Shown here one piece after another: positions 23,166-32,572 of a stretch of 32,572 bases of DNA (position 1 is its first letter; each line of letters begins with the position of its first letter). Origin of the DNA: Chloromonas sp. AAM2 (lineage: Eukaryota > Chlorophyta > Chlorophyceae > Chlamydomonadales > Chlamydomonadaceae); contig QAXH01005116.1 of assembly GCA_004335635.1 (NCBI GenBank), forward strand, positions 1,793 to 34,364, given 5' to 3'. The notes beneath the pieces were generated by a model. That model was not told the origin of the DNA. It saw only the letters and a program-made list of their open reading frames with translations, and did no database searches. A program made the position numbers and the translations under genes.

Positions 23166-23438
23166 TCCCGCCGTAACTTCGCAGCTCGTACTGTGGGTGG
23201 AACATCCGACGTCGGTGCCGCGCGCGTGGAGCATGTGAAGATCTATGGCACGAAACTAACCCCGCGCCTTCTCTTGTCACTGTAGATCTCTAGAAAGTCA
23301 TGTACTTGGCCGTGAACCTTGGTGACGAGGAGAACGCGGCGACGGGCGGCTTCCTGTACTTTGACGTGACCTGCATTTGCAACGTACTTTCTTGTGTCAA
23401 TGGGAAACTAGGGTGTTATCGGCTCTGGTTCTGGTAGG
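23166..23438 (+). other. Orphan coding-like island, possibly an exon relic
   Basis: An ATG frame near 23158 reads ASRRNFAARTVGG...VEHVKIYG. A tract resembling a branch point plus pyrimidine-rich 3' splice site ends in TAG near 23285. Next comes MYLAVNLGDEENAATGG followed by FLYFDV, with strongly GC-ending codons (23300-23380), then decay and a stop. No family was recognised. The minus strand is also open across part of this stretch (VKVQEAARRR...), so the strand is uncertain. It could be a gene fragment or a small unannotated gene. Confidence 0.25.
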
Positions 23439-23552
23439 GCTAGGTAAGTGTGACGAGCAAGGCGCAGGCTGCGCACTCCACGCGATGCAGCATATCAGAG
23501 CGATGCAGAGGGAGCAACGTGTAATGTGGATCTCCTGGTCGTGATATTAGGG

Positions 23553-26500
23553 CTAGCATTGACTCACGCTGGCGAGCTCCACGGACCCATGGTTGTACGC
23601 CCCTGGCCCCGGCGAGTCCAAGCCTGAACCTTCCGCCTCGGCATGAAGCTTGGAAATGTCTGCACGTGCATGCACAGAAATGCTGGTTACCAGAAGATAC
23701 TATATATAGTTTAAGCTCGCGTGTCGTGTGGTGGCTTCACACCGCAGCTGCCGACCACAGGTTTGGCCAGGTTCACTCACAAGCGCGGGAGCCCGAGCGG
23801 GCCGCAGAACCAAACTTGATGTCGGGCGTGCGCCGCGTGGGGGATAAGTGTCCTGCGCTGGCTCTCACGTCGTACAGACCAGGTCCAGGCGACTGCGCAC
23901 GCACGCAAGCGAGCATCGAGCACTGAATACGCGGTACACGGGTGTTGTGCCATGCCGCATGCTTGCTTCAGTGCACTGTCCGCGTGTGAAGCACAAATAA
24001 AGTAAGTTGGCAATCTTCTGTGTAGCAGCACGGACCTGCACTTGCATGACAACCGAGTACATGTAAGCGCACATACCCAAGCCCCACACGCACCTGCGTC
24101 CCCAGACCTTCCTGGGAGGCGAGCGGCCCGTGGTAGCGCACGCTCACCGTGCTCCTCTCGTGCACGGTGCGCTCCTTCATCCCAAAGGAATACCCTGTCC
24201 AGGAAAGGCAAGCACGACGGGCGGTGAACAGCTGTAGGTAGCTGCACTTGGTGCTCAACTACTTGGTGCTTGGTGCGGGAGAATGAAGGAGGCCTGTCCT
24301 TTGTTTGCTACTTTGAAGCAAAAGCGTCACTATGCAATGCTCGCGTGTGACATTGGCAAGTTATGGCCGCTGACCGACCTTTGCCTGGTCCAAATTCTAT
24401 TCTTTCTTGCGAGCCGTATGCAGCCGGACCAGGGCTGATGCTGGGTGTGACGAAGCTGTTTCGCCCGCCCGGTCCCACGCCACACATGGTGTAAGCGGCT
24501 GCTGTGTGCCTGTGGGCATGAACGGTCGAAGATGTGAGGCGACACGTCAACAACAAGGGCAGGAACTCAAAACATACAGTATCTGGTGATGATGGAACAA
24601 ATTGACGGTACCTAGGACTGACACACTGCGTTTCACATGGCTGTCAAGTCCTACTGGGCAGGTTTTGACAGTTGCATCAACGACCAGGCAGGAGTTCACG
24701 TGCGAGGGTAGCGCAGCACGGTGCACACCCTTTGTGACTCACTTCTTTGCATCCTGTGTTGATGCGTGGATGATGTCGTATGTGCCGGGGCCGGGGACCG
24801 AAGGATCCCGTCCCATGGTTGCCATGTCGGTCCGCAGGGCGGGTGCGCATGTGAATGAGGGTGCGGTGTAGGAGCGCGAAAGGGGATCCTGTCTGGGCCG
24901 GTATGCGCCTGGACCTGGGCCGAGAGAAGACCTGCGGCCAGATAGAAGGCGCTGACAGGTGGAAGCCAGGCATAGAGCATTCCGCTGAGTACAGCCTGGT
25001 ATAGGAAATGCCGCTGTGTAGGTTTGTGGCCTGCGTGCACTGCTCACAGCACAAGGTGTCGAGGTACAGGAGACTGAAGCCTCTCATGCCCCTTTGCCAT
25101 CGCCCTCACCGCAGGAAGAGAAATAAACGTGCATAAACTGTAGCGCATCAGATGACACAGCTTCTGGACTGTCGCAACCTCGCCTGTACCGGCCCCTGCT
25201 GCTGCCCGCTTAACCCTGCTCCCTCCCACACACCTGTCAGGAAGGCTCTGCGGCCCAGAACCAAAGCTGAATGTGGGTGCGTCACCCAGCCACCCTGCAA
25301 CCGCCTTGCTGCGTGGGCTGGTGGAAGTGATTGCGTATGTGCCAGGCCCTGGGGACTGCGTGCCTAACTGGCTGTGCTCGTGCAACCTGTGCAACCAAGG
25401 CACAGCACGCTGGCTGAATGAAGGCCTTATGGCCCCAACACAACTGTGCTGCAGCTGCATACCCACAACACACGGTGCAACGGACAAGCAGCACCGAGTG
25501 AGGCCATGCTGCAAGAATTGCATCATGCAATCATGCAACAAAGCTGTTGCAGACGAGCATTAATCCACCCTTGGAGAAGCCTGTAGTGTTCCTTACTTTG
25601 ACAGGTACGGCCCTGCACACGCGCCGCCCCGCTCAGGCGAGTATGTCCTGGGGCCTGTTCCAAACTTCATGGTCTGATTGTTGCTAGGCGAGGGCACGTC
25701 ATAGATCGCCCCTGGTGTGTTGACAGCGCTTGTGGCGCCAGGGTCTGCGGCCATCTGCATGGAGTTGTAGGAGTTCTGCGGCCGGGGGGAGGCAGACAGT
25801 GCACGGTACACAAGGGTGCTGTCTTGGCTTCACTCACCCTCTTGACATCAATACCTTGACACATCTTGGACACCCTGCCGAGATCGAAGGCGCAATCCAT
25901 CTGAGATTGACTGAGGGATGAGTCATGTACAATACGGTATTGCCTGTCTGAGCCTGGCTGCCTGGGGAGGACGGACAGCACCTGTTGCAGGTCTGATGCA
26001 ACCCAACTCAGGTGGGCAGGTCTGATGCAACCCAAAGAAGCATGGAACTGGCATATGGCGATTACGCATCCCTTTCCGCCCATTGGCTCACCTTGGCATC
26101 TTTGTTTGCCGTCCCAAACTTGACGTCCACCACCTTCTTCTTGGGTGACAGCACGTACTGGTTTGACACCTCGTAGGCTCCCGGGCCCAAGCCTGCATAG
26201 CGGTTGACAAATGGGTCAGGGGACAGAGAGGTGTGACCAGGGAAGAGGTGTCGGTGCATCAACCAACCTTCAACCAATCAACCAGCAGTACCTGCATCTG
26301 TGCAAATGGTATCCATTTCGGAGAAGCCCTGCCGCCCCTTTCTGTCTATGCCCTTCCTGATGACTCCTGAACAGCGCCTTTGTACTGTACCAGAAGGCCC
26401 AATGTGCGCTGGGCCCCTTACCGCATGCACGGTCCGGTGCGGTGGTGCGGTCTGCCTGGCTGTGCGCTGCGCTGATGTACACGCCCGACGTGTCATCGCG

Positions 26501-27986
26501 TGAACGCAGTGCGCCCAGCTCTGGGTTGCCCTGCGAATAGACGTGCAAAGGCAAGCCGTGCGCAAGCACCAGCACCCTGTCCATCGAGTGAATCAAAGCC
26601 AACTGAGCCTTCGCCACGCCTGAACTGCTGGCATGCTGACGTGATGCATTGGTTGCGGTCAAGTGCGACGTATCCATGTCTTCACTCGACCAGGCTGTGA
26701 ACGGGTAATGCCAGGGCGCTTAGCGAAGTCAGCAGCCGGGCTGCGACTGCATGCGCTTCACCGCCGGCTCACCATCGGAGCGAAGGTGTACGCCCCTGCC
26801 ATGCGCTCCTCGGGCAGTGAGTAGACAGGCCCGGGCGAGCGCGCCGCCACCTGCGCCTCGTCGTCCGCCCGCTGCGGGGCGGAACCAAACTTCCAGGTTG
26901 GCGAGTAGCTGCGCTTGGGGGAGTGCGGGTACTTGTCCGCCAACAGCACCCTGTGGCACAGCCCCACAACCACCAGGAGTCAGATGGATGGCAGGAAGCC
27001 TAACCAGTGGATGCGTTCTCAAGCACAGCAATCAAAGTCATGTGCTACAGATCGAACTTTTGAACAAGCCCACCCTAGCCTGACTTCTTCATCACACCTT
27101 CATCACACATGTAAATGACAACCTTCAAAAATTGCTTGCAAAAGAGCAGCCCAGCAGCGACTGCACCTGTCAGCTTGTGTTCTCGACTCAACCTGACTCG
27201 ACCATGCTGTCTGCTGACCGCCACAGGGTGGCTGTGCACAGCTGGCCATATACCCTTGCGCCTTGCTGTATTCCACCCGAATCATCCACTTGCCTGTAGG
27301 TACCGGGCCCTGGCGTCCCCTCCGGTGGCATGGCAGCACTGTGAAGGGCACTGATGTACCTGCGGTCGATAACAAACTGGCTGTGGGTACCAGCTGACCT
27401 GCGGCGTTTGAAACGCTGCCAAACACCGCCCTTCCTGGCCCGGCAGCTCCAACCAAGCCATAACACAAGCCATGCAGCGAGGGGCATAGCTGCAACAAAA
27501 AAAGATGTTTGCCAGTTCTGGGACAGTTTACAAGAATTGCACTGGAACCATGCTTGTCCCTGTGGCCACACTGGCTCCAGTGTTCTTCTTAGAGAAACTG
27601 TCCCAGAACTGGCAAACATCTTTTTTTTCTGCCATGTACTGTCTCCGGCTTGGCAGTCACCAATTGTCAGGTCCAGGTCCCTGCTGAATTCTGGAACAAC
27701 ATGTGTGCACAAGTACGATTTGGTGGACACATGGGCTACAATCTTCTTACCTGTTTGCTTCCCTGTCTCTGCTGCTGCTACCAAAAACTGTCCGGGCTGC
27801 GGTGGTCTTCACTTGGCCTTGTTCGGGACCCCCTGGCCCACCGTAGGCTGCAGGCCCAGGAGAATCTGATCGTGGGATGAAAGTACTTCGGGGATGGTTA
27901 TGAACAGGATTGGATCCCTCCCTTGGTTTGCCATCCGCCAGCATCATGGCCAGCTGATCCTCTTGGCTTTCCCCCGGCTGGCCCAT
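23553..27986 (-). CDS. STPGR (SHIPPO-type) repeat protein, ciliary microtubule-associated family (600 aa model)
   Basis: Exons in transcript order: 27986-27751, 27380-27294, 26950-26773, 26530-26422, 26192-26092, 25957-25838, 25775-25597, 25386-25234, 24931-24743, 24509-24379, 24194-24094, 23892-23781, 23659-23553. They total 1803 nt in one frame. Eleven repeats of the SPGPGxY type are visible: SPGPAAYGG (42-50), TPGPGTYR, SPGPVYSLP, LGPGAYEV, TPGAIYDVP, SPGPGTYAI, GPGPGAYRP, VPGPGTYDI, SPGPAAYGS, SPGPGLYDV and SPGPGAYNH. Many alternate with the partner motif KFG[ST]A..R followed by [YF][VI][IS]. Proteins of this family (ODF3/SHIPPO1/CIMAP) line ciliary doublet microtubules or other stable microtubules. 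The start is ATG 27986, after a TGCC-repeat 5'UTR; an upstream exon cannot be excluded. The sixth exon (238-277) lacks a repeat and is the least certain. The stop is TAG 23553-23555; a donor-like GTGAGT just before it leaves room for further exons. Confidence 0.85.
26951..27293 (-). other. GC-AG intron in the STPGR gene
   Basis: After TACAG at 27294 the donor is GCAAGT, a good match to the GC-AG class. It joins phase 2 to the next exon (G GTG CTG TTG...). The nearest GT donor (27289) would put exon 26950-26773 in a frame lacking the KFGSA and SPGPVY motifs. Confidence 0.7.
27497..27627. mobile_element. 131-bp foldback/MITE-like element with perfect 33-bp terminal inverted repeats
   Basis: The left arm 27497-27529 begins A7-GATGTTTGCC. 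It is the exact reverse complement of the right arm 27595-27627. The 65-bp interior is itself partly self-complementary (CACTGGAACC against GGCTCCAGTG), so the whole unit can fold into a long hairpin. It has no coding capacity. It lies in the first intron of the STPGR gene. Related pieces occur at 592-660 and 28073-28091, so it is a repeated family. No clear target-site duplication was seen. Confidence 0.8.
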
Positions 27987-28007
27987 GATTTCTGGCTTCT
28001 CGCCTGT

Positions 28008-28031
28008 CTGCCTGCCTGCCTGCCTGTCTGC
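28008..28031. repeat. TGCC tetranucleotide microsatellite
   Basis: TGCC/TGTC units in tandem, located in the likely 5'UTR of the STPGR gene just upstream of its ATG (27986). Confidence 0.75.
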
Positions 28032-28072
28032 CTTTCTGCTGTTTGTCCAGGTGCTCCTGCGCAGTTGACCGC

Positions 28073-28091
28073 AAAAAAAGAAGTTTGCCAG
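28073..28091. mobile_element. Solo arm fragment of the foldback element
   Basis: AAAAAAAGAAGTTTGCCAG matches the outer end of the 33-bp arm at 27497 with one substitution, then similarity stops. It lies between the STPGR and PHD-GNAT start codons. Confidence 0.5.
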
Positions 28092-28246
28092 TGTTGATTG
28101 AGTGCGGACATTGGTCAAAACGTGCTCGCCGAAGAGCTGCTGCGCGTGCCCGCAGCTGAAGAGGAAAGGTATGATATGACATCGTCTACTGATGCTACAG
28201 GCACCCAGCGGGTGTTGCTGATCGTAGTCCGGCACCGTACAGCAAG

Positions 28247-31200
28247 ATGACGCAGAACTTCCAGATACTCAAGAACTACCGAAATGCGTATTGGTGCCAC
28301 TGCGCGACCAGTGCTTAAGCCCAGCCACTGCTGCAGTCTTGTACGGCCATGTACTCGGCAAACATCATTTTCGGATTGTACCTACCTGGTATCAGCGCCT
28401 CAAGCACATGATCGAAACTAGATGGATAGTCAGAAGAAAAGGATTTTGCTTGTTTTGATCACGTCCTCCCGTCTGCTCTGGATGTTGAAGTGAGTCTTCT
28501 TTCCTTGTCACTCTGCTAATGTACACGTGGCTTGATGTTACCTGCACAAGCTGGGAGGCGGGAACAAGCCGGGGAGGCCGCACGTGAACGACTCGTAACC
28601 GACATCGCCGGCAGGCTTGACTGCAGGTTGCTGTTTGCCATCAATTTATAATCCGTGCCTTTCACAAGCATGGGTGTCCAACCTTTGTGGGTTCTGGCCA
28701 GGTGAGGAGCAGTAGCCATCCCAGTCCAGCATCTGTGATGTATTAAGCATAGCATACAACACAGTGCAGTTCTCTCTCCTGCATCAAGCTTGCATGCATC
28801 ACGAGAGTGGGCTGGAATCTACATTATCCCAGGAAGGCCATGCGCTTGCTTCTGTGCAGAACGGCACCAAAGCAAGGTGATGCAGATGATGAGATCAACG
28901 TAATGACGGCTATCATGCAAGAAACTCTGGCGGTAAGCGGTCCGCATTCCTGTCTTACACGGGCGGGCGCACTACACGCGATCATCAAAGCCAACGTGAA
29001 GTGGGTTTGATACCACTCGAAACGATATCTCAAGAAGGACAGTTGTGCCTTGCCATGCCCAAATGAGACCATAAAGATGCCCCTGACAATGATATTACAA
29101 CTGGAACCTTCCCTCGCCCCGCCAAACTTGGCTGGTGGTGACTTGGGGCGTGATCTCTCTTCTTGCACATCATTCCTGCCTTACATCCGCACTGGGTATA
29201 CAGACAGGCAGGACCCAACTTAGCAGATGTTTCCAATCTCCAACTAGCTTGGTTACCTACACCCAAACCCAACTGTCAAGACCACATATCACAAGATAAG
29301 CAGCAGCAGTCTAGAGGTCGCTGGACTTGGCACTTTGATCTGCCCAATTAGGCAACTCTAGTGAGTTGACAATCAGGTTACATTGTGATGCTTCCTGCAT
29401 TTGTTCTGACAGGAGGTGACTGAGCATCGCAAGGCCAAGCTGCAGCAGCATGGCGGGAGTGATACACAAGGTAGCAGTGAGTCAGATCACGTGGTGGAGA
29501 GGCAACCGGACGTGCACCATGGATTGGCTGGGGGCTACCTCCGCCAGGGGCAGGCTGCGGAGGAGGTCGAGGAGGGTGGACCAAACAACAGCCCGTGGGG
29601 CCGCAGGCAAGCGTGTGTGCATGGCGTGGTTGCATGAAGAGATTTTGCATGGTCCGCCTTACGTATGCAAAGAAGGTGCAGCCCGAAGAGGTTGGTAGTG
29701 GTGGTGCAGCTCAAAGAGCCCACTCCACACTCCACTCCTCTGCCACTATCCTGACGGCCCAATGTTTGTGCTGACACTGGGCAGACGCATGGGGGCATAG
29801 AGCACAGAGCACTGTCAGCAGTCAGCCCAAAGGGGCTTTGTGTGCGTGCTGCTTGATGCCAGCCTGACCAAGTTCACAGCGTTATCAATCCACAGGTCAC
29901 CTTTTACCTTGGGCAACATGCGAACGATGCTAGCCAAAGCGAATTTGTAACAGCAGTCCTGGTTACATACAGAGGAATGACGAATACAGCCAGGCAGCGA
30001 GCACACAGTGTGTGATGTACCGCACAGGGCCAGGCGACTGCCCAGGCATGGGCAACATCCTGCTTATCACTGGCTCTGCTCCTTTCCTGCAGGGCGCTCG
30101 GGGATGACTGGTACGATGCGCGCTGCGTCAGGTGTTGTGTGTGTCAGCGACAAGTCAACGCTTCGGCGCGGGCCAAGCGGGGCGTGCGCTGCTCGGGCTG
30201 CCTGCGATGGTTCCATGACGGCTGTGCGCCGACCGGCACCCTGCCCACTGACAAGGCCAAGCGAGAGTGTGATGCCTTCACATCCAAGTGAGCACACATT
30301 CAAAGCCGAGAAGCAACATCGGCCGATTAATCCCGATGCCAAGCTTTGTCAGCCCCTTTGCTACAGCTTCTGTTAGCTGCTGTTCAAAACTGCTCCAACA
30401 GCAATACTAATTGAATCACCTCTGTCACCAAGTTCAGCCTGAGCCCCCCTGCAGCAGTTGTTGCTGGGCCGCTCTCCACCCACCCATCCAATAGGCCAAG
30501 CACTTGCGCCTCCGCACTGCAATGACCCAAGTGTGACTGCTGCACTGTCAAGGTATGATCACATAATTCCACTGACGTAAACTGTTCTCATCTCGTGGTT
30601 GTGTTTGCTTGTACCCCGCCCAGTTACTTCCATTGCAGCTCTTGTTCTGACCTGCGGGAGAGGTTGCGCCAGGGCGCCGAGGCTCTGTGCGGGCGGGAGC
30701 TGCCGGGCGCCTGCCGCGTGACGCTGGTGGACCTGCACAGCCTCAGGCAGCAACTCAAACCAGGCCAAGAGGCAGGAGCACAGCAGGAGACACGCACAGC
30801 AGGGTGGGTCGAGAGACCGTGTCTCGCACCCATTCACTCCGGTTACATCGATGAGTGGTTGGGTCGGGCATGGATCACACAAACGTCTGGTCGGTACCGT
30901 CAACAGCACATTTCAATGGGTGGCCCTTGAACTGCAGTGCTTTGTGCCAGTTTGTGCCGTGTCTGTGTTCCAATAACTCTCTTGCCCTAGTTGGTGTTTC
31001 AAGCAGTGAAAGTGACTGAAGTGACTGAATGTGCATCTCACTCACAGGCCTGCACCCCTGAGATTTGCACGCTCATCCGCCCCTTTCCAACGCATAGCGA
31101 AGGACGACCTTAAAATCATGAAGAAGCTTGGCAAGATGCCTGAGCATATGAGCTTGGGCACAGGCCAGGACACCGGGGACGGTCAGGAGGGAGGCAGCGA

Positions 31201-32108
31201 GCTGTCTGAGACCGCACCTATAGTCCCACGGCTGGGTGGTCTGTCAGATTTGCAGTCTGTGGTCAAGATCTTTGGGCACGGCAACCAGGAGCCGCTTGAA
31301 GATGTGCTGGAGGACAGCTGGGCAGCAGTCATGCGTTGCGGAGGCGCACCCGTCAGCGCCGCCAGTCTGCTGATCATGGGGACGGACCATGCCAGAATGC
31401 AGGTTGGTGACGACATGATGAAACAAGCTGTATCCAGCCTGTCTCAGCCGCGGACAGATGCCTGTGCTATAGATCATCACGCAGCTTGAAGCAGGACCAG
31501 TGAGCGCAACATCGGTTAAGCGTGTCAGTGTCGTGCCGCTGCCTGTCTGCTTGCTTATACCCTTGTGAAACGACTGGTTTGCGCTGCAGTCCCTGGTGAC
31601 CCAGCCGGAGGCACGGCGGCATGGCCATGCACGGCTCCTCCTGTCAGAGCTGCAGGGCTGGCTGCGGGAGGCAGGCGTGCCCCGTATGGTTGTGGTGTTG
31701 CCTCAGCAGCAGGCAGTCAGGCGGGCGGAGGCGGATGGAGGAGAGCGCACCCTTCGTAAGCTAGGCTTTTCTACCTTGCAAGACTTGGAAACGCTTGGGG
31801 TAAGGTTGACAGCAGTGGTGACTTTGAGCTGGCTGTTCTGGCGCCTTGGCTGCTCTGGGGTTCTGCCATGAGCTGCGTGTGCATGTCTGGCTGAAGTTGA
31901 TTGCAAGCTTGGTCTGCAAACCTGAACGTGTACTTAGCCCTGTTTTGGCCTTCTCCTTGGCTTCTATGAAGTGCTGCCAAGCTGCATTGTCCTGGGTTGC
32001 ATGTTGTTCACGTTCCTTTTTGCCATGCAGAAATGGAAGGAGGTCTGGTTTCCCTACTATACAAGGGACCTGATTGGCCGTCAACCACGAGTACTACTCA
32101 AGAAGTGA
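28247..32108 (+). CDS. PHD finger plus GNAT acetyltransferase protein, IDM1-like (443 aa model)
   Basis: Model exons: 28247-28287, 28860-28932, 29413-29612, 30093-30287, 30624-30803, 31048-31402, 31590-31799, 32031-32108, totalling 1332 nt in one frame. A PHD-type Cys4-His-Cys3 finger spans two exons: CVRCCVC, then RCSGCLRWFHDGC, then HCSSC (about 112-174). The following helix, SDLRERLRQG, is where plant IDM1-type proteins have CxxIxxxL. The C-terminal GNAT fold has strand PVSAASLLIMG, the acetyl-CoA loop EARRHGHARLLL (consensus R/Q-x-x-G-x-G/A), and GVPRMVVVLP. It ends in the GF...PGTxLL-like tail RQPRVLLKK. Plant IDM1 reads chromatin and acetylates histone H3, so a nuclear role is inferred. 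The exons from 30093 on are firm. The first three, the ATG and the donor at 29613 (GTGTGT) are tentative. Confidence 0.75.
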
Positions 32109-32403
32109 CGTCCTTGCCTTCTGTTTTCCCTCGTCGGCTGTCTCTGTTGTTGCTGTCTGGCTGCATGTCCAGCCTACGCTCTTGGCTGAACATGGTTAAC
32201 AGAAACAACAGCAACCTGTGTTTTGAAGGGCCGTCGGACAATCTCAACCTGTGGAAAGGGGTCGGATTTGAGAGATTTCCTGAGCAATCCAGAGCCTTAT
32301 TTAGTCACGCGATTCCACAGCGTTTTCTGTGGATTGGAGCGCCTTCGAATCCAGTACCTTTCCACAGGTCGCTTTCCAGTCTGAACAAAGGGTTTAATCC
32401 AGA

Positions 32404-32469
32404 GCCAATCAAGAGCAGCAATCTCTGGAAACCAGCGCCAATTAAGAGCAGCAATTTCTGGAAAGGATA
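32404..32469 (+). repeat. Two tandem 33-bp units at the right edge
   Basis: Unit 32404-32436 and unit 32437-32469 share GCCAAT[C/T]AAGAGCAGCAA followed by T[C/T]TCTGGAAA. The period of 33 bp is 11 codons. The surrounding frame is open and repeats the peptide IKSSN[L/F]WK. It lies about 0.3 kb beyond the PHD-GNAT stop, in 3'UTR or in a following gene. Confidence 0.7.
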
Positions 32470-32572
32470 CGATGCGATTCAGACCGCGAGAGAGTCAGGC
32501 TACCTGTTGCACTCAGCCTAGTGCGCAGCAGAAGCAGCATGACTGGGAGCACCTTGTGGCGTGTTGGTGGTG

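Larger units (their letters stand above)
27987..28246. promoter_or_regulatory. Divergent promoter region, STPGR (-) and PHD-GNAT (+)
   Basis: The proposed ATGs are about 260 bp apart in opposite directions. The gap holds the TGCC microsatellite, the solo foldback arm and a possible 5'UTR exon with donor GTATGA near 28169 and acceptor at 28200. No TATA box or X-box was recognised. Confidence 0.4.

Noticed and set aside
28824..29272. Minus-strand frames containing KSPPAKFGGAREG, possible extra STPGR exons
   Set aside because: A single weak resemblance, no SPGPGxY repeat and no clear splice link to the exon starting at 27986; the region lies inside the opposite-strand PHD-GNAT gene.
31997..32521. 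174-codon plus ORF as a separate gene
   Set aside because: Its first third is the final PHD-GNAT exon in the wrong frame. Only the repeat part is kept, as a finding.
1..32572. tRNA, rRNA, CRISPR arrays or bacterial operons
   Set aside because: Looked for cloverleaf-like or regular spacer patterns and Shine-Dalgarno-led ORF runs; none seen. The dense intron structure is eukaryotic nuclear.

Overview
The window looks like nuclear DNA of a flagellated green alga, probably a chlorophycean related to Chlamydomonas or Haematococcus. Genes are split into many small exons with GT-AG introns, the coding exons are GC-rich in third positions, TGTAA-type poly(A) signals occur, one gene is a plastid-type HSP90, and at least one gene belongs to a ciliary family. 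All exon models below were spliced by hand from the raw sequence by matching splice sites and phase. They have not been checked against transcripts or databases.

Layout. Positions 1-1095 are a 5' flank with a palindrome, a cluster of TTGATTC motifs, a degraded foldback element and a heat-shock-element-like block. Positions 1096-6875 (+) hold a 14-exon plastid HSP90 (HSP90C) gene. It carries an apparent frame-breaking deletion of about 38 bp in the middle domain. Positions 6876-8578 are a tail-to-tail intergenic/3'UTR region. Positions 8579-17007 (-) hold a 23-exon gene for a 1359-residue protein, tentatively a CFAP92-like flagellar protein. It starts head-to-head with a 7-exon coiled-coil gene at 17374-20961 (+, 498 residues), and a 47-codon uORF ends just before that gene's ATG. 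The largest intron of the coiled-coil gene contains an antisense, frame-broken LINE remnant.

Positions 20962-23552 are mostly 3'UTR/intergenic, with one orphan coding-like island near 23.3 kb. Positions 23553-27986 (-) hold a 13-exon gene for a 600-residue STPGR (SHIPPO-type) repeat protein of the ciliary-microtubule family. A perfect 33-bp inverted-repeat foldback element sits in its first intron. About 260 bp away and divergent lies an 8-exon gene at 28247-32108 (+) whose product joins a PHD finger to a GNAT acetyltransferase, resembling the plant IDM1 type. The right edge has a 33-bp tandem repeat.

How the genes relate. HSP90C is a plastid-stroma chaperone. The STPGR protein belongs to a ciliary family; the CFAP92-like protein and perhaps the coiled-coil protein may also be ciliary, which would suit shared promoters, but only the STPGR assignment is strong. 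The PHD-GNAT protein would be a nuclear chromatin factor. No tRNA, rRNA, CRISPR array or obviously prokaryotic gene was seen.
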